From: Clostridia bacterium
GTDB taxonomy: Bacteria > Bacillota > Clostridia > Oscillospirales > CAG-272
Assembly (NCBI GenBank): GCA_017466685.1
Contig: JAFTTS010000081.1
Location: 1-58,433, forward strand
Reading direction: 5' to 3'
DNA length: 58,433 nt
Shown: piece after piece, positions 44,487 through 53,302 of the stretch
Layout of the letters: each line of letters starts with the position of its first letter
How positions within the stretch are numbered: position 1 is the first letter of the stretch
Made by a program: the position numbers and the translations under genes
Notes under the pieces: generated by a model
Database searches by the model: none
Told to the model about the DNA's origin: nothing
Seen by the model: only the letters and a program-made list of their open reading frames with translations

Positions 44487-46646
44487 ATGTTTATAGAAAA
44501 ATTGCATATTGACACCTTCGGCAAGCTCTCGGATACGGATATTGAGCTTGACAGCGAGGTTAACATAATAGAGGGCGCGAACGAAAGCGGAAAATCGACT
44601 ATCGCCGCGTTTATAAAATTCATACTTTACGGTGTACCGTCAAAGGAGAGAGCACAGCTTCTTTCGTGGCAAACGGGCGGAGCTGCAGGAAGTATCACGG
44701 TCTCTGCAGGTGAGAAGCGTTACAGAATCGAGCGTGCGATCGTCGGCAACCGTGAAGCGGTACAGCTCATTGATGCCGATACGAATATGCCGATACGTCA
44801 CGCACTTGACGGAACAACACCCGGTGAACTGCTTCTCGGTGTTGACGCGGAAATGTTTGCATCGACGGCGTTTGTGTCACAGCTTGGCGGAACGACTGCC
44901 GGCGGTGCAAAGGTCAGCGAGGGAATTGAAAACATCCTCTTTTCCGCGGATGAAAACGTAAACACACAGCGTGCGAGTTCGAAGCTTGATGCGGCAAGAG
45001 CGTCACTTTTACACAAGAACGAAAAGGGCGGCCGTCTTTATGAGATGGATAAAAAATGTGCCGAGATGGAGGTGCGCCTTTCGGAGTCACTGCAAAAGCA
45101 CGAGGAGATTCTTTCAAAGGAAGCACAGCTTGCGGATATGCAGGTGAAATTTGACTCGGCAAAGACCAAGGCGGACGAGATAGCCGCTCGGGTTGAACAG
45201 TATGACGCAGGCGTTCTGCTCGGACTTTTTGAGAGACGTGACTCGCTTGAAAACCGCGTTACGGAGCTTCGGGGTGAAATAGAAAAGGCAGGTACGGAGG
45301 ATATCGATGGACTCGGAGAGCTTGAGGAACAAGCAAGCAGACTCGATATACTTTTGCGTGAACGTAACGAGGCTTGCGCACGTGAATCGGAGCAGACTCC
45401 CGAGGTGGAGAATCCGTTGCTTGACGAATATATATCGCTCGGCGGCAGAGATGCGATCGAGGATGCACATCAGCTCTCGCGTACACGTTCAAAGGCGTAT
45501 ACGGCAGTTGGCATAATTGCGCTTGTGATGGGACTTTTGCTGGCGGCGTTTGGTGTTCTTCCGATGATGGTGGGAGCAAAAGCACAGCTTGGTCTCGTTA
45601 TCGCAGGTACGGTTCTTGCGGCACTTGCACTGACGCTGTTTATCCTTGCTTCCCGTTCGCGCAAAAAGGCAGATGATATTGAACTGAAGTTTGATTTTGA
45701 TGCACTCGACGAAGCGAAACGCAAGCGTGATATTGCGAAAGAGGCAGCGGTTCTTAACAGTCTTGCGGCAGATGCGGCTTGTCAGCGTTACGATGCGGAA
45801 TGTGAAGCTGTTCGCGAAAAATACGGCTGTGAGGTTGACGAGCTTTCGAAATTGGTCGCAGAAGCCAGAGAAAAGCTTCGTATCGCAGACGAATTGAGGG
45901 CAGAACACGATAAAAACGTGACATTGCTTTTGCAGATGAACGATCAGCTGAGGCCATATAACGAAACCGAGCTTCGCGAAAAGTATAATGCGGCACTTGA
46001 TACATCGGATATTGCCGCAGAAGCACTTCCGGAGATGCGTCGCGAGAAGGAATTTGCCGCAAAGATGGCGGAATCGCTCGAGAGACATTGTAACAATCTT
46101 GAAAAAGAGCTTGCGGGACTGTATCCGACGTTTGAAGATCCGACAGTGCTTGCAGATAAGCTGACTTCGCTGAAAAATGAGCGTGAAGCACTTCGTAAAA
46201 AGCACGCGGCTTATAAGCTTGCGGCACAGAAGCTCGTTGAAGCAAGTGAAAGCCTGCGCCGTAGCGTTGCACCTCGTCTTGCATCGGAAGCGGCAAGTCT
46301 GATGGCACATATCACGAGCGGTAAATACCGTGAGATCGGAGTTGGCGCGGATCTCGAAATGAGTGCGCTCACCGAGAGTGGCTTGAAGCCGCTTGATGTG
46401 CTCAGTGCAGGAACACAGGATGCGGCATATCTGTCACTGCGTATGGCGCTTATAACTCTGCTCTACCGCACGACACTTCCGCCGATGATATACGACGAAG
46501 CCCTCAGTCGTCAGGACGATAAACGGCTTGAAAATCTGTTGCGCCTCATCCGTATGCAGGAAGGACAGAGCATTATATTTACGTCGAATGATCGTGAATC
46601 GACGGTTATGCGCCGTCTCGGTGATTTTAAGCTTATAAAGTTATAG
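44487..46646 (+). CDS. YhaN-like AAA ATPase (SbcC/Rad50-type, with central membrane hairpin)
   Basis: A 719-residue partner of the nuclease. Walker A is EGANESGKST (29-38). Coiled coils flank a central hydrophobic hairpin of two segments near residues 335-395 (AVGIIALVMGLLLAAFGVLP and LGLVIAGTVLAALALTLFIL), as in B. subtilis YhaN rather than a zinc hook. The C-terminal half carries LSAGTQDAAYLSLRMAL as signature and MIYDEALSRQDD as the Walker B/D-loop. ATG 44487 follows GAGGTG and lies eight bases after the yhaO-like stop. It is the only gene here that naturally ends in TAG. Confidence 0.87.
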   Translation: MFIEKLHIDTFGKLSDTDIELDSEVNIIEGANESGKSTIAAFIKFILYGVPSKERAQLLSWQTGGAAGSITVSAGEKRYRIERAIVGNREAVQLIDADTNMPIRHALDGTTPGELLLGVDAEMFASTAFVSQLGGTTAGGAKVSEGIENILFSADENVNTQRASSKLDAARASLLHKNEKGGRLYEMDKKCAEMEVRLSESLQKHEEILSKEAQLADMQVKFDSAKTKADEIAARVEQYDAGVLLGLFERRDSLENRVTELRGEIEKAGTEDIDGLGELEEQASRLDILLRERNEACARESEQTPEVENPLLDEYISLGGRDAIEDAHQLSRTRSKAYTAVGIIALVMGLLLAAFGVLPMMVGAKAQLGLVIAGTVLAALALTLFILASRSRKKADDIELKFDFDALDEAKRKRDIAKEAAVLNSLAADAACQRYDAECEAVREKYGCEVDELSKLVAEAREKLRIADELRAEHDKNVTLLLQMNDQLRPYNETELREKYNAALDTSDIAAEALPEMRREKEFAAKMAESLERHCNNLEKELAGLYPTFEDPTVLADKLTSLKNEREALRKKHAAYKLAAQKLVEASESLRRSVAPRLASEAASLMAHITSGKYREIGVGADLEMSALTESGLKPLDVLSAGTQDAAYLSLRMALITLLYRTTLPPMIYDEALSRQDDKRLENLLRLIRMQEGQSIIFTSNDRESTVMRRLGDFKLIKL

Positions 46647-46652
46647 GAACAG

Positions 46653-46683
46653 GAGCTGTCTTATTGAAGGCGGCTCTTTTTTT
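46653..46683 (+). terminator. Terminator of the yhaO/yhaN-like pair
   Basis: GAGCTGTC pairs with GGCGGCTC with wobbles, followed by seven T residues. Confidence 0.8.
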
Positions 46684-46695
46684 GTGGAGTGTGTT

Positions 46696-46920
46696 TGTCC
46701 CTCATCCGTCTCGCTTTGCCCTCTCAGTCTCGTTTCACTCGACAGCTCTCCCAAAGGGCGAGCCTTTTGCGTTAGATTGGAATAGCTGAACGACGCACCT
46801 CAATGAACCGATATTTACGGTACAGACTATCCTTAGCCTCTCACTCCTGGAGAGGTGGCACGGAGGAACGACGTGACGGAGAGGGCTCTTTCTCCCAAAG
46901 GGCGAGGCAAAGTTAGATTC
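46696..46920. repeat. Cluster of diverged REP-like hairpins
   Basis: Units such as CTCCCAAAGGGCGAG (twice), CCTCTCACTCCTGGAGAGG and CTCATCCGTCTCGC are imperfect versions of the short hairpin family. They occupy the first part of the 569-base gap 46647-47215; the rest holds the nrdD promoter and NrdR boxes. Confidence 0.65.
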
Positions 46921-47038
46921 CCTCACTTTACGCAAAGCGTATAGCATAATCACCATAGAAATCAACCCGATTTTATATAATTTCGTGATGCTATTATATT
47001 AGACAAAAATAAGCACGAATTATCGGTAAAATTACCAA

Positions 47039-47067
47039 TTGACATTTTACGTCAAATACTATATAAT
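47039..47067 (+). promoter_or_regulatory. Promoter of nrdD
   Basis: TTGACA (47039-47044) and TATAAT (47062-47067), 17 bases apart, both perfect. The expected start near 47074 lies just upstream of two NrdR boxes. Confidence 0.85.
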
Positions 47068-47087
47068 ATATACTGCAGTTATAAGCC

Positions 47088-47135
47088 ATACTATATATTG
47101 TGGTGTCCACCAATAACAGACACAATATTTTGTGG
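47088..47135 (+). promoter_or_regulatory. Pair of NrdR boxes
   Basis: ATACTATATATTGTGG at 47088-47103 and ACACAATATTTTGTGG at 47120-47135 fit the known consensus acaCwAtATaTwGtgt at nearly every position. Their starts are 32 bases apart, three helical turns, as for known NrdR sites. They lie downstream of the predicted transcription start, so bound NrdR should repress nrdD when dATP is high. Confidence 0.82.
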
Positions 47136-47215
47136 TATCGCCGAAATTGCGGTTTTTTGTCTTATAACAAAAAATACACGATTTATATATACAAAATAAC
47201 AAAAAGGAGAACATC

Positions 47216-49558
47216 ATGATTACCAGAATAATCAAGCGCGACGGACGTGAAGCACCGTTTAATATCGAAAAGATCGCGCAGGCTATCTTTAAGGCTGCCG
47301 AGGCTGTCGGCGGTCACGATTACAGTACCGCTATGGACCTCGCTTGTAAGGTTGCTGAACAGCTTGAAAAAGATTGTGCGGCACACGGAAATTACGCTCC
47401 CACAGTCGAGCAGATCCAGGATACGGTTGAAAAGGTGCTCGTTAATAACGGTCACGCACGTACCGCGAAGGAGTATATCCTTTACCGCGCAACACGTACA
47501 CGTGCACGTGAAATGAATACCAAGCTCATGAGAACTTACGAGGACCTTACCTTCAAGGCGGCAAAGGACTCCGATATCAAGCGTGAAAATGCTAACATCA
47601 ACGGCGACACCGCTATGGGTACAATGCTCAAGTACGGCTCCGAGGGCGCAAAGCAGTTTTACGAAATGTATATCCTCGATCCCGTTCACGCAAAGGCACA
47701 TAACGAGGGTGACATTCATATCCACGACCTCGACTTCTTGACTCTGACCACCACCTGCTGTCAGATCGATATCATCAAGCTGTTTGAAAACGGCTTCTCA
47801 ACAGGTCACGGTTTCCTTCGTTCACCTAACGATATCGCAAGCTATGCGGCTCTTGCTTGTATCGCTATCCAGTCGAATCAGAACGACCAGCATGGCGGCC
47901 AGTCCATCCCGAACTTTGAATACGGCATGGCAGACGGTGTCAGAAAGACATATAAGAAGCTCTATAAGCGCAACCTCATCAAGGCTCTCGAAATGCTCGA
48001 AGCAACAGACGACGCCGAAATGCTTGCCGAGAGGATCCTCACCGAGGTTGGAACAACACCGATGCTCTCCGACGATGTAACCTTCGTTTCGGCAATAACA
48101 AGCGCACTTACCGCTGCAGTCGGTGAAGAGAAGGCAAAGAAGGTTGTTGCGTTTACACGTAAGTATACCCTTGCCGAGACCGAGCGTGCAACCTTCCAGG
48201 CGATGGAAGCACTTATACATAACCTCAACACCATGCATTCCCGTGCAGGTGCACAGATTCCGTTCAGCTCGCTTAACTACGGTCTTGACACCTCTGCCGA
48301 GGGACGTCTTGTTATGAAGTCGATCCTTCTTGCAACCGAGGCAGGTCTCGGAAACGGTGAAACACCGATCTTCCCGATTCAGATCCTCAAGGTCAAAGAG
48401 GGCATCAACTAGAACGAGGGCGATCCTAACTACGACATTTTCAAGCTTGCCTGCCGTGTTTCCGCAAAGCGTCTTTTCCCGAACTTCTCGTTCATCGACG
48501 CTCCGTATAACCTGCGTTACTATCAGCCCGGCAGACCCGAGACTGAGGTTGCATACATGGGCTGCCGTACACGTGTTATGGCGAACGTTTACGACAAGGA
48601 TAACGAGATCGTTACAGGACGCGGTAACTTAAGCTTCACCTCGATCAACCTGCCGCGTATCGCTATCAACGCAAAGGGTAACATCGACTGGTTCTTCGAG
48701 GAGCTTGACCGCAAGGTTGCGATCGTATTCGATCAGCTTCTTGACCGTTTCAAAATCCAGTCCGAAAAGACTGTACGCAACTATCCTTTCCTTATGGGAC
48801 AAGGCATCTGGCTCGGCTCGGACAAGCTCGGTATCGACGACAAGGTTGGAGAGGTACTCAAGCACGGTACTCTCACAGTCGGTTTTATCGGACTTGCAGA
48901 GTGTCTGAAGGCGCTCATCGGTAAGCATCACGGCGAATCGAAGGATGCACAGAATCTCGGTCTTGAGATCATCGGCTTTATGCGTAAGCGTGCAGACGAG
49001 GCAAGCAAGAAGTACGGTCTTAACTTCAGTGTTATCGGTACTCCCGCAGAGGGACTTTCCGGCAGATTTGTCCGCATAGACAAGAAGAAGTACGGTGCTA
49101 TCGAGGGTGTCACAGACCGTGATTATTACACAAACTCGTTCCATGTTCCCGTATATTATCCGATCTCCGCGGCTGACAAGATCAAGTTAGAAGCACCGTA
49201 TCACGAGCTTACAAATGCAGGTCACATCACCTACGTTGAGCTTGACGGCGACCCGATGGAAAACCTCGATGCATTCGAGCAGGTTATCCGCTGCATGAAG
49301 GAGTCGGGAGTCGGCTACGGTTCGATCAACCATCCCGTTGACCGTGACCCTGTTTGCGGCTACACCGGTATCATCGGAAACGAGTGCCCATCCTGCCACA
49401 GAACCGAGGATGACGGTCAGGGTAAATTTGAGCGTATCCGTCGTATCACCGGTTACCTCGTTGGTACACTCGACAGCTTCAACGATGCGAAGCGCAGTGA
49501 GGTTGAAGACCGCGTTAAGCATTCGGTCGGCAGCGAGGATACAAGCGATCTTTTCTAA
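47216..49558 (+). CDS. nrdD: Anaerobic ribonucleoside-triphosphate reductase, interrupted by an in-frame TAG
   Basis: Class III reductase that makes dNTPs without oxygen by a glycyl radical. An ATP-cone (residues 1-90, ITRIIKRDGREAPFNIEKIAQAI) precedes the catalytic barrel with GDIHIHDLDFL and CCQIDIIKLFENGF. The C-terminal part has the zinc cysteines (VCGYTGIIGNECPSCH) and radical site RITGYLVG with Gly746. Codon 399 (48410-48412) is TAG and the frame is open on both sides: KVKEGIN-stop-NEGDPNYDIFKLACRV. Family members usually have Tyr at this point, one base away. It may be a sequencing error, an amber mutation or suppressed. As drawn, two fragments would be made (47216-48412, and 48557 or earlier to 49558). 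No nrdG activase lies nearby. Confidence 0.85.
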
Positions 49559-49571
49559 AAAATTAATACAA

Positions 49572-49612
49572 ACAAAAAACGGCGGAAAATCAAAATCCGT
49601 CGTTTTCTTTTG
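49572..49612. terminator. Bidirectional terminator between nrdD and the TIM-barrel gene
   Basis: ACGGCGGA (49579-49586) pairs with TCCGTCGT (49596-49603), with A residues on one side and T residues on the other, serving both converging genes. Confidence 0.78.
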
Positions 49613-49615
49613 CTT

Positions 49616-50419
49616 TTAATAGCGTCTTTTTCGCATCTCATCTGCGGCTTTGACGATCTCGCTGTTATCACCAAAATTCTTGCGGTAGACCTCGAGGATG
49701 TATTTCCCCGTGTAACCGCTCGATTCGATTCGCGAGATGATGGCATCAAGGTCAAGCTCACCGGCGTAAGGCAGACGACATTCGCCGTCCTTCCAGTCGT
49801 TTATGTGTACGTGTACGATATCGTTTCCCATAGCATCGAGCATACTGCCGGGCTCGTAACCGCCGCGCACCGTTTGCTTTAAGTCGAAAACAAACTTGAT
49901 GTTACCCTCGCCGAGTCTTTCATGCACCTCGCGCATAAACTCGGGATCACCTGCACGTGCCGTGGAGACGTTTTCATGCGCCAGTGTCACGCCCTCGTAC
50001 CTTGCCGCTTCGTTTAACATCGCGAGGACTTCACAGTAATTATCCATACCGAAAAAGGGGGCTCTTGTTGCGTCGCCGTGGAAAACGAAGTAATCCGCAC
50101 CGAGATATGCTGCTGCGTGAAAATACTTCTTATAAAAATAATCGATACTGTCGCGCGCACGTTTTTTGTATGCGGAGAAAAAGTACATATATTCAAAGCC
50201 CGATGTGAAGGGGTGTATGGACGTGATCTTTACGCCGTTTTCATTACAAACCTCGGCAATGCGCGCAAGGTAATCATCCTCGAGCTCCGAAAAGGAATTC
50301 ATGAAGATCTCGACATTTTTAAAACCGAGGGAAATACATTCTTTTATGGATTCAAGTGTTTCTTTCGGATAGAAACAGGCGCTTGAAAGTCCGATACGTG
50401 AGTTTTCCGTGGTGACCAC
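49616..50419 (-). CDS. Sugar phosphate isomerase/epimerase family TIM-barrel protein
   Basis: A 267-residue xylose isomerase-like TIM barrel (AP endonuclease 2 family). VKITSIHPF, YFVFHGDAT, VTLAHENV, KFVFDLKQT, VHVHINDW and KYILEVYRKNF supply the usual metal-binding His, Glu and Asp. The substrate is unknown. The start is odd: AAAGGAG runs directly into the only good upstream GTG (50419), leaving no spacing, and the first in-frame ATG is 40 codons in. An ACG nine codons or fewer inside would have normal spacing. The GTG call is therefore tentative. Confidence 0.78.
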   Translation of the reverse strand: MVTTENSRIGLSSACFYPKETLESIKECISLGFKNVEIFMNSFSELEDDYLARIAEVCNENGVKITSIHPFTSGFEYMYFFSAYKKRARDSIDYFYKKYFHAAAYLGADYFVFHGDATRAPFFGMDNYCEVLAMLNEAARYEGVTLAHENVSTARAGDPEFMREVHERLGEGNIKFVFDLKQTVRGGYEPGSMLDAMGNDIVHVHINDWKDGECRLPYAGELDLDAIISRIESSGYTGKYILEVYRKNFGDNSEIVKAADEMRKRRY

Positions 50420-50514
50420 TCCTTTTATAGTTAAAATAATCCTTGAATGCCGGAAACCGATTGATGACGCGGCGGCGAAAATATGATAAAATATTATTAG
50501 TTGGAGGTGTTAAA

Positions 50515-50748
50515 ATGAATAAATTTATATTTTGCCGTCCTGCGTGGATGTTCCTTAAATGGGGACTTTTCGCGGTTTCGGCTGTGCTTATATACATAGC
50601 GTTCACAAGGGCATCCCTTGATATTTACGATGCCACAAGACTTCACACATTTTTCGTCGAGCAGATGGAGCACGCGCTTATGTCGCTTTTGCTTGTTATC
50701 GGCGGCGGTGTGCTACTTGATATTGAAGTGAAAAAGCGGGGAAAATAA
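50515..50748 (+). CDS. Small membrane protein, hypothetical
   Basis: I do not recognise this 77-residue protein. It has two hydrophobic helices (about 12-30 and 52-70, FLKWGLFAVSAVLIYIAF and ALMSLLLVIGGGVLLDI) and a basic C terminus. TTGGAGGTG precedes ATG 50515, so it is probably translated. It diverges from the TIM-barrel gene and converges on the helicase gene. Confidence 0.6.
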   Translation: MNKFIFCRPAWMFLKWGLFAVSAVLIYIAFTRASLDIYDATRLHTFFVEQMEHALMSLLLVIGGGVLLDIEVKKRGK

Positions 50749-50789
50749 GCTCGAGCAATTCAATGTCTCGCCCTTTTGGGAGAGAGCCC

Positions 50790-53039
50790 TCACTCCTCAT
50801 ATTCCGCCAAAATCTGCGGCAGACGGAGCATGATTTCATCGCATCGAAGCTTGTCCGCGGCGTACTGCTTGCGAAGTAACTCTGCCGGGATGAAGTCGTC
50901 ATATTTTTCGAATACGGGCATTTCGTTTGATGCGACAAGGCTTTCTCTGTTTATGCCCTCACGCTCCAAAACATCACAAAGTCCCTTGATAAGCGCATAG
51001 TCGCTGCCCGATTCCATCTTGAATATCATGTAATAACAGCCCTCAAATTCGAGGTTTGTTATCTTATATTTTGCCGCGTTCTGCAGAATGAATTTACGCA
51101 GTGTCCTGAATGAACGTGTACCAAGCCACGGGAAAAGACACCACGTATAACCGCCAAGGTGTACGAGCGAGTGTCCGAGCATACCCGTGTTTTTAGCGAG
51201 GGCACGTACAATTTCGAGTCTGTGACGTGCGTTCGGCTTTAGGTACGGATAAACTGTATCTTCCTCGAGTACACGGCGCATACGTTCAAGTATACGTGTG
51301 TGTATCTCACCGAAATCACCCGGCCAGGACACTTCCATCTTGCCGTTTACCGCTTTGACGTAGATAAGCTTTCTCGGGATATCAAGCTCCTCAACCTCCC
51401 AGACTCGTCCGGCTAAAGCGAAACGGTCACCAACCGGCGGCGGAGTTGTTATCGTGCCGATCTCGTCCGATTCACAGCGAACGGTATAGTCCTCGCTATC
51501 CTTGAATACGGCGTAAAACTTGAAGCTGTTTGTCAGTCGTTCGCCCTTTAAACCGACGATCAGTCCCTTTTCCTCGGTCATTTCGATAAAGTCGTTCTGC
51601 AGCATACCGAGAAGCAGTGTGCGGTAGTCCTCTTTATCGATGTGACGGAACGGAGGAAGCGAGAGTATGCGCTCGGCAAGACGCTTCGGTGTCAATTCTC
51701 CCGAGGATGCGAGAGTTGAGAGCGTTTGCTGAAAGGCAAGGCTGAACGGTAATTTTTTGACTGTCGGCGGCTCGATGAATTTTTCTTCGATGTAAAGCTG
51801 TACTATCGCGATCGCACGCAGAAAGCCCCACGGAATAAGCTGTGGAAGCGGTGCGTTCGGGAGCGGATTTTCCTCGCGGAACACCATCATCATTTCGGGC
51901 GGTGTACCACGTCTGCCGGAGCGTCCAAGCCTTTGAAGAAAGCTCGAAACCGAGTTCGGTGCGTCATTTTGAATGATACGCTCAAGCCGACCGATGTCGA
52001 TGCCGAGCTCCATTGTCACAGTCGCGCAGGTGGTGCATTTTTGTTCGTCGTTTTTCATCTTTGATTCGGCTTCCTCGCGTATTGACGCTGAAAGGTTGCC
52101 GTGATGAATAAGAAAATTGTCAGGCTCACCGCGGTTTTCGGCGATCTGACGCAATGTTGCGGTCACGTATTCCGTTTCCTCTCTGGAATTTGAGAATACG
52201 ATGGCTTTTTTGTTTTTTGTGCAGTCGTAAATATATTCATAGCCCGGATCGATCTCGACCTTGCCGTGAGATGCGTCCTCGGGTGATTCATCTTTTGAAC
52301 CAATGTCACGGCTCTGGTCAAGGTCATCGCCCTGGATGAAGAAATGCTCCATTCCGAGTCGCCATTTGGTTTTACCCTCGTCGATTCGCGGCACTATAGT
52401 TTCAACATCCGTACCGCCGCCGAGCCACTCTGCCGCACGGGATGCGTCCCCGATCGTTGCAGATAAACCGATTCGGCGAGGTGTGTGACCGATGAGGCGT
52501 GCGAGTCTCACAAGCTGACAGATTATCTGATTGCCTCTGTCCGTGCCTGTCAGCGTGTGTATTTCATCGATGACGACATAGCGCAGGTCACCGAAAAGGC
52601 GCACGAGGTCATTCGAGCGGTTCATGAGCATACTTTCAAGCGATTCGGGTGTTATCTGCAAAACGCCGCGCGGTTCTTTTAAAAGCTTTGATTTATGCGA
52701 CTGTGCGACGTCTCCGTGCCAATGAAACACGGGTATGCCCGTCAGATCAAGCAGCTCGTCAAGGCGTGAAAACTGGTCATTTATAAGGCTTTTCAGCGGC
52801 GCAATATAGAGTACGCCGACGCTTTGCGGCATATCCTCACACATCTGCGAAAGTATCGGAAAAAACGCCGCCTCGGTTTTACCCGACGCCGTGGAGGAGG
52901 TTATGAGAAGATTATTTTCGCTCTCGAAAATGACACGTGCCGCGGCTATCTGTACAGCACGCAGATCCTGCCAGCCGTTTCGGTATATGAAATCCTGTAT
53001 GAACGGTGAGAAGCGGTAAAATATCTCGTTATCGGTCAT
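50790..53039 (-). CDS. DEAD/DEAH-box helicase, BrxHI/YprA/Lhr-like
   Basis: A 749-residue superfamily 2 helicase. Motif I is TSSTASGKTEAA (47-58), Ia is IAPLKSLINDQ, II is VVIDEIHTL (156-164), III is IGLSATIG. Domain 2 has KAIVFSNSREETEY and motif VI FLQRLGRSGRRG. CTTCATVTMELGIDIGRLERI is typical of YprA/Lhr-like helicases. The C-terminal 300 residues are an extra region I cannot name. The start at 53039 follows AAGGAGGT. A BrxD-like ATPase and a TerB_N protein lie upstream on the same strand, the set seen with BrxHI in BREX type 2 and related defence islands. It has its own TATAAT box and is separated from the ATPase by a secreted-protein gene. Confidence 0.87.
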   Translation of the reverse strand: MTDNEIFYRFSPFIQDFIYRNGWQDLRAVQIAAARVIFESENNLLITSSTASGKTEAAFFPILSQMCEDMPQSVGVLYIAPLKSLINDQFSRLDELLDLTGIPVFHWHGDVAQSHKSKLLKEPRGVLQITPESLESMLMNRSNDLVRLFGDLRYVVIDEIHTLTGTDRGNQIICQLVRLARLIGHTPRRIGLSATIGDASRAAEWLGGGTDVETIVPRIDEGKTKWRLGMEHFFIQGDDLDQSRDIGSKDESPEDASHGKVEIDPGYEYIYDCTKNKKAIVFSNSREETEYVTATLRQIAENRGEPDNFLIHHGNLSASIREEAESKMKNDEQKCTTCATVTMELGIDIGRLERIIQNDAPNSVSSFLQRLGRSGRRGTPPEMMMVFREENPLPNAPLPQLIPWGFLRAIAIVQLYIEEKFIEPPTVKKLPFSLAFQQTLSTLASSGELTPKRLAERILSLPPFRHIDKEDYRTLLLGMLQNDFIEMTEEKGLIVGLKGERLTNSFKFYAVFKDSEDYTVRCESDEIGTITTPPPVGDRFALAGRVWEVEELDIPRKLIYVKAVNGKMEVSWPGDFGEIHTRILERMRRVLEEDTVYPYLKPNARHRLEIVRALAKNTGMLGHSLVHLGGYTWCLFPWLGTRSFRTLRKFILQNAAKYKITNLEFEGCYYMIFKMESGSDYALIKGLCDVLEREGINRESLVASNEMPVFEKYDDFIPAELLRKQYAADKLRCDEIMLRLPQILAEYEE

Positions 53040-53087
53040 TGTGTACCTCCTTGGTTTCTGCTTTTGATCACCTGCAAATTTCAGACA

Positions 53088-53150
53088 CAAAGAAGCTGCA
53101 TCAAATCTCGAAGACTTTAATTGCCGGGAGAAATGATGCAACTTCTTTTG
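53088..53150. repeat. Long hairpin in the helicase leader
   Basis: CAAAGAAGCTGCATCA (53088-53103) pairs with TGATGCAACTTCTTTTG (53134-53150) almost without mismatch, around a 30-base loop. It lies about 50 bases upstream of the helicase start. It could be the terminator of the upstream gene or a control element in the helicase leader; the U-run is weak for a terminator. Confidence 0.7.
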
Positions 53151-53302
53151 TACCGTATGCGGTGATGATTTTTAAGTAAATCTTCCTTAAATGCGTTAAA
53201 TTATAATACAAATACACTGTATATCACAGCTCGGAAATCGCAACAAGGAAGTAACCATATTGTACGGTTGATACTTGAGGGCAGAAAATTTATACTGATT
53301 TA

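Noticed and set aside
48410..48412. Reassignment of TAG as a sense codon in this genome
   Set aside because: The yhaN-like gene ends in TAG at its natural C terminus and most genes use TAA or TGA, so one interrupted gene does not justify a changed code.
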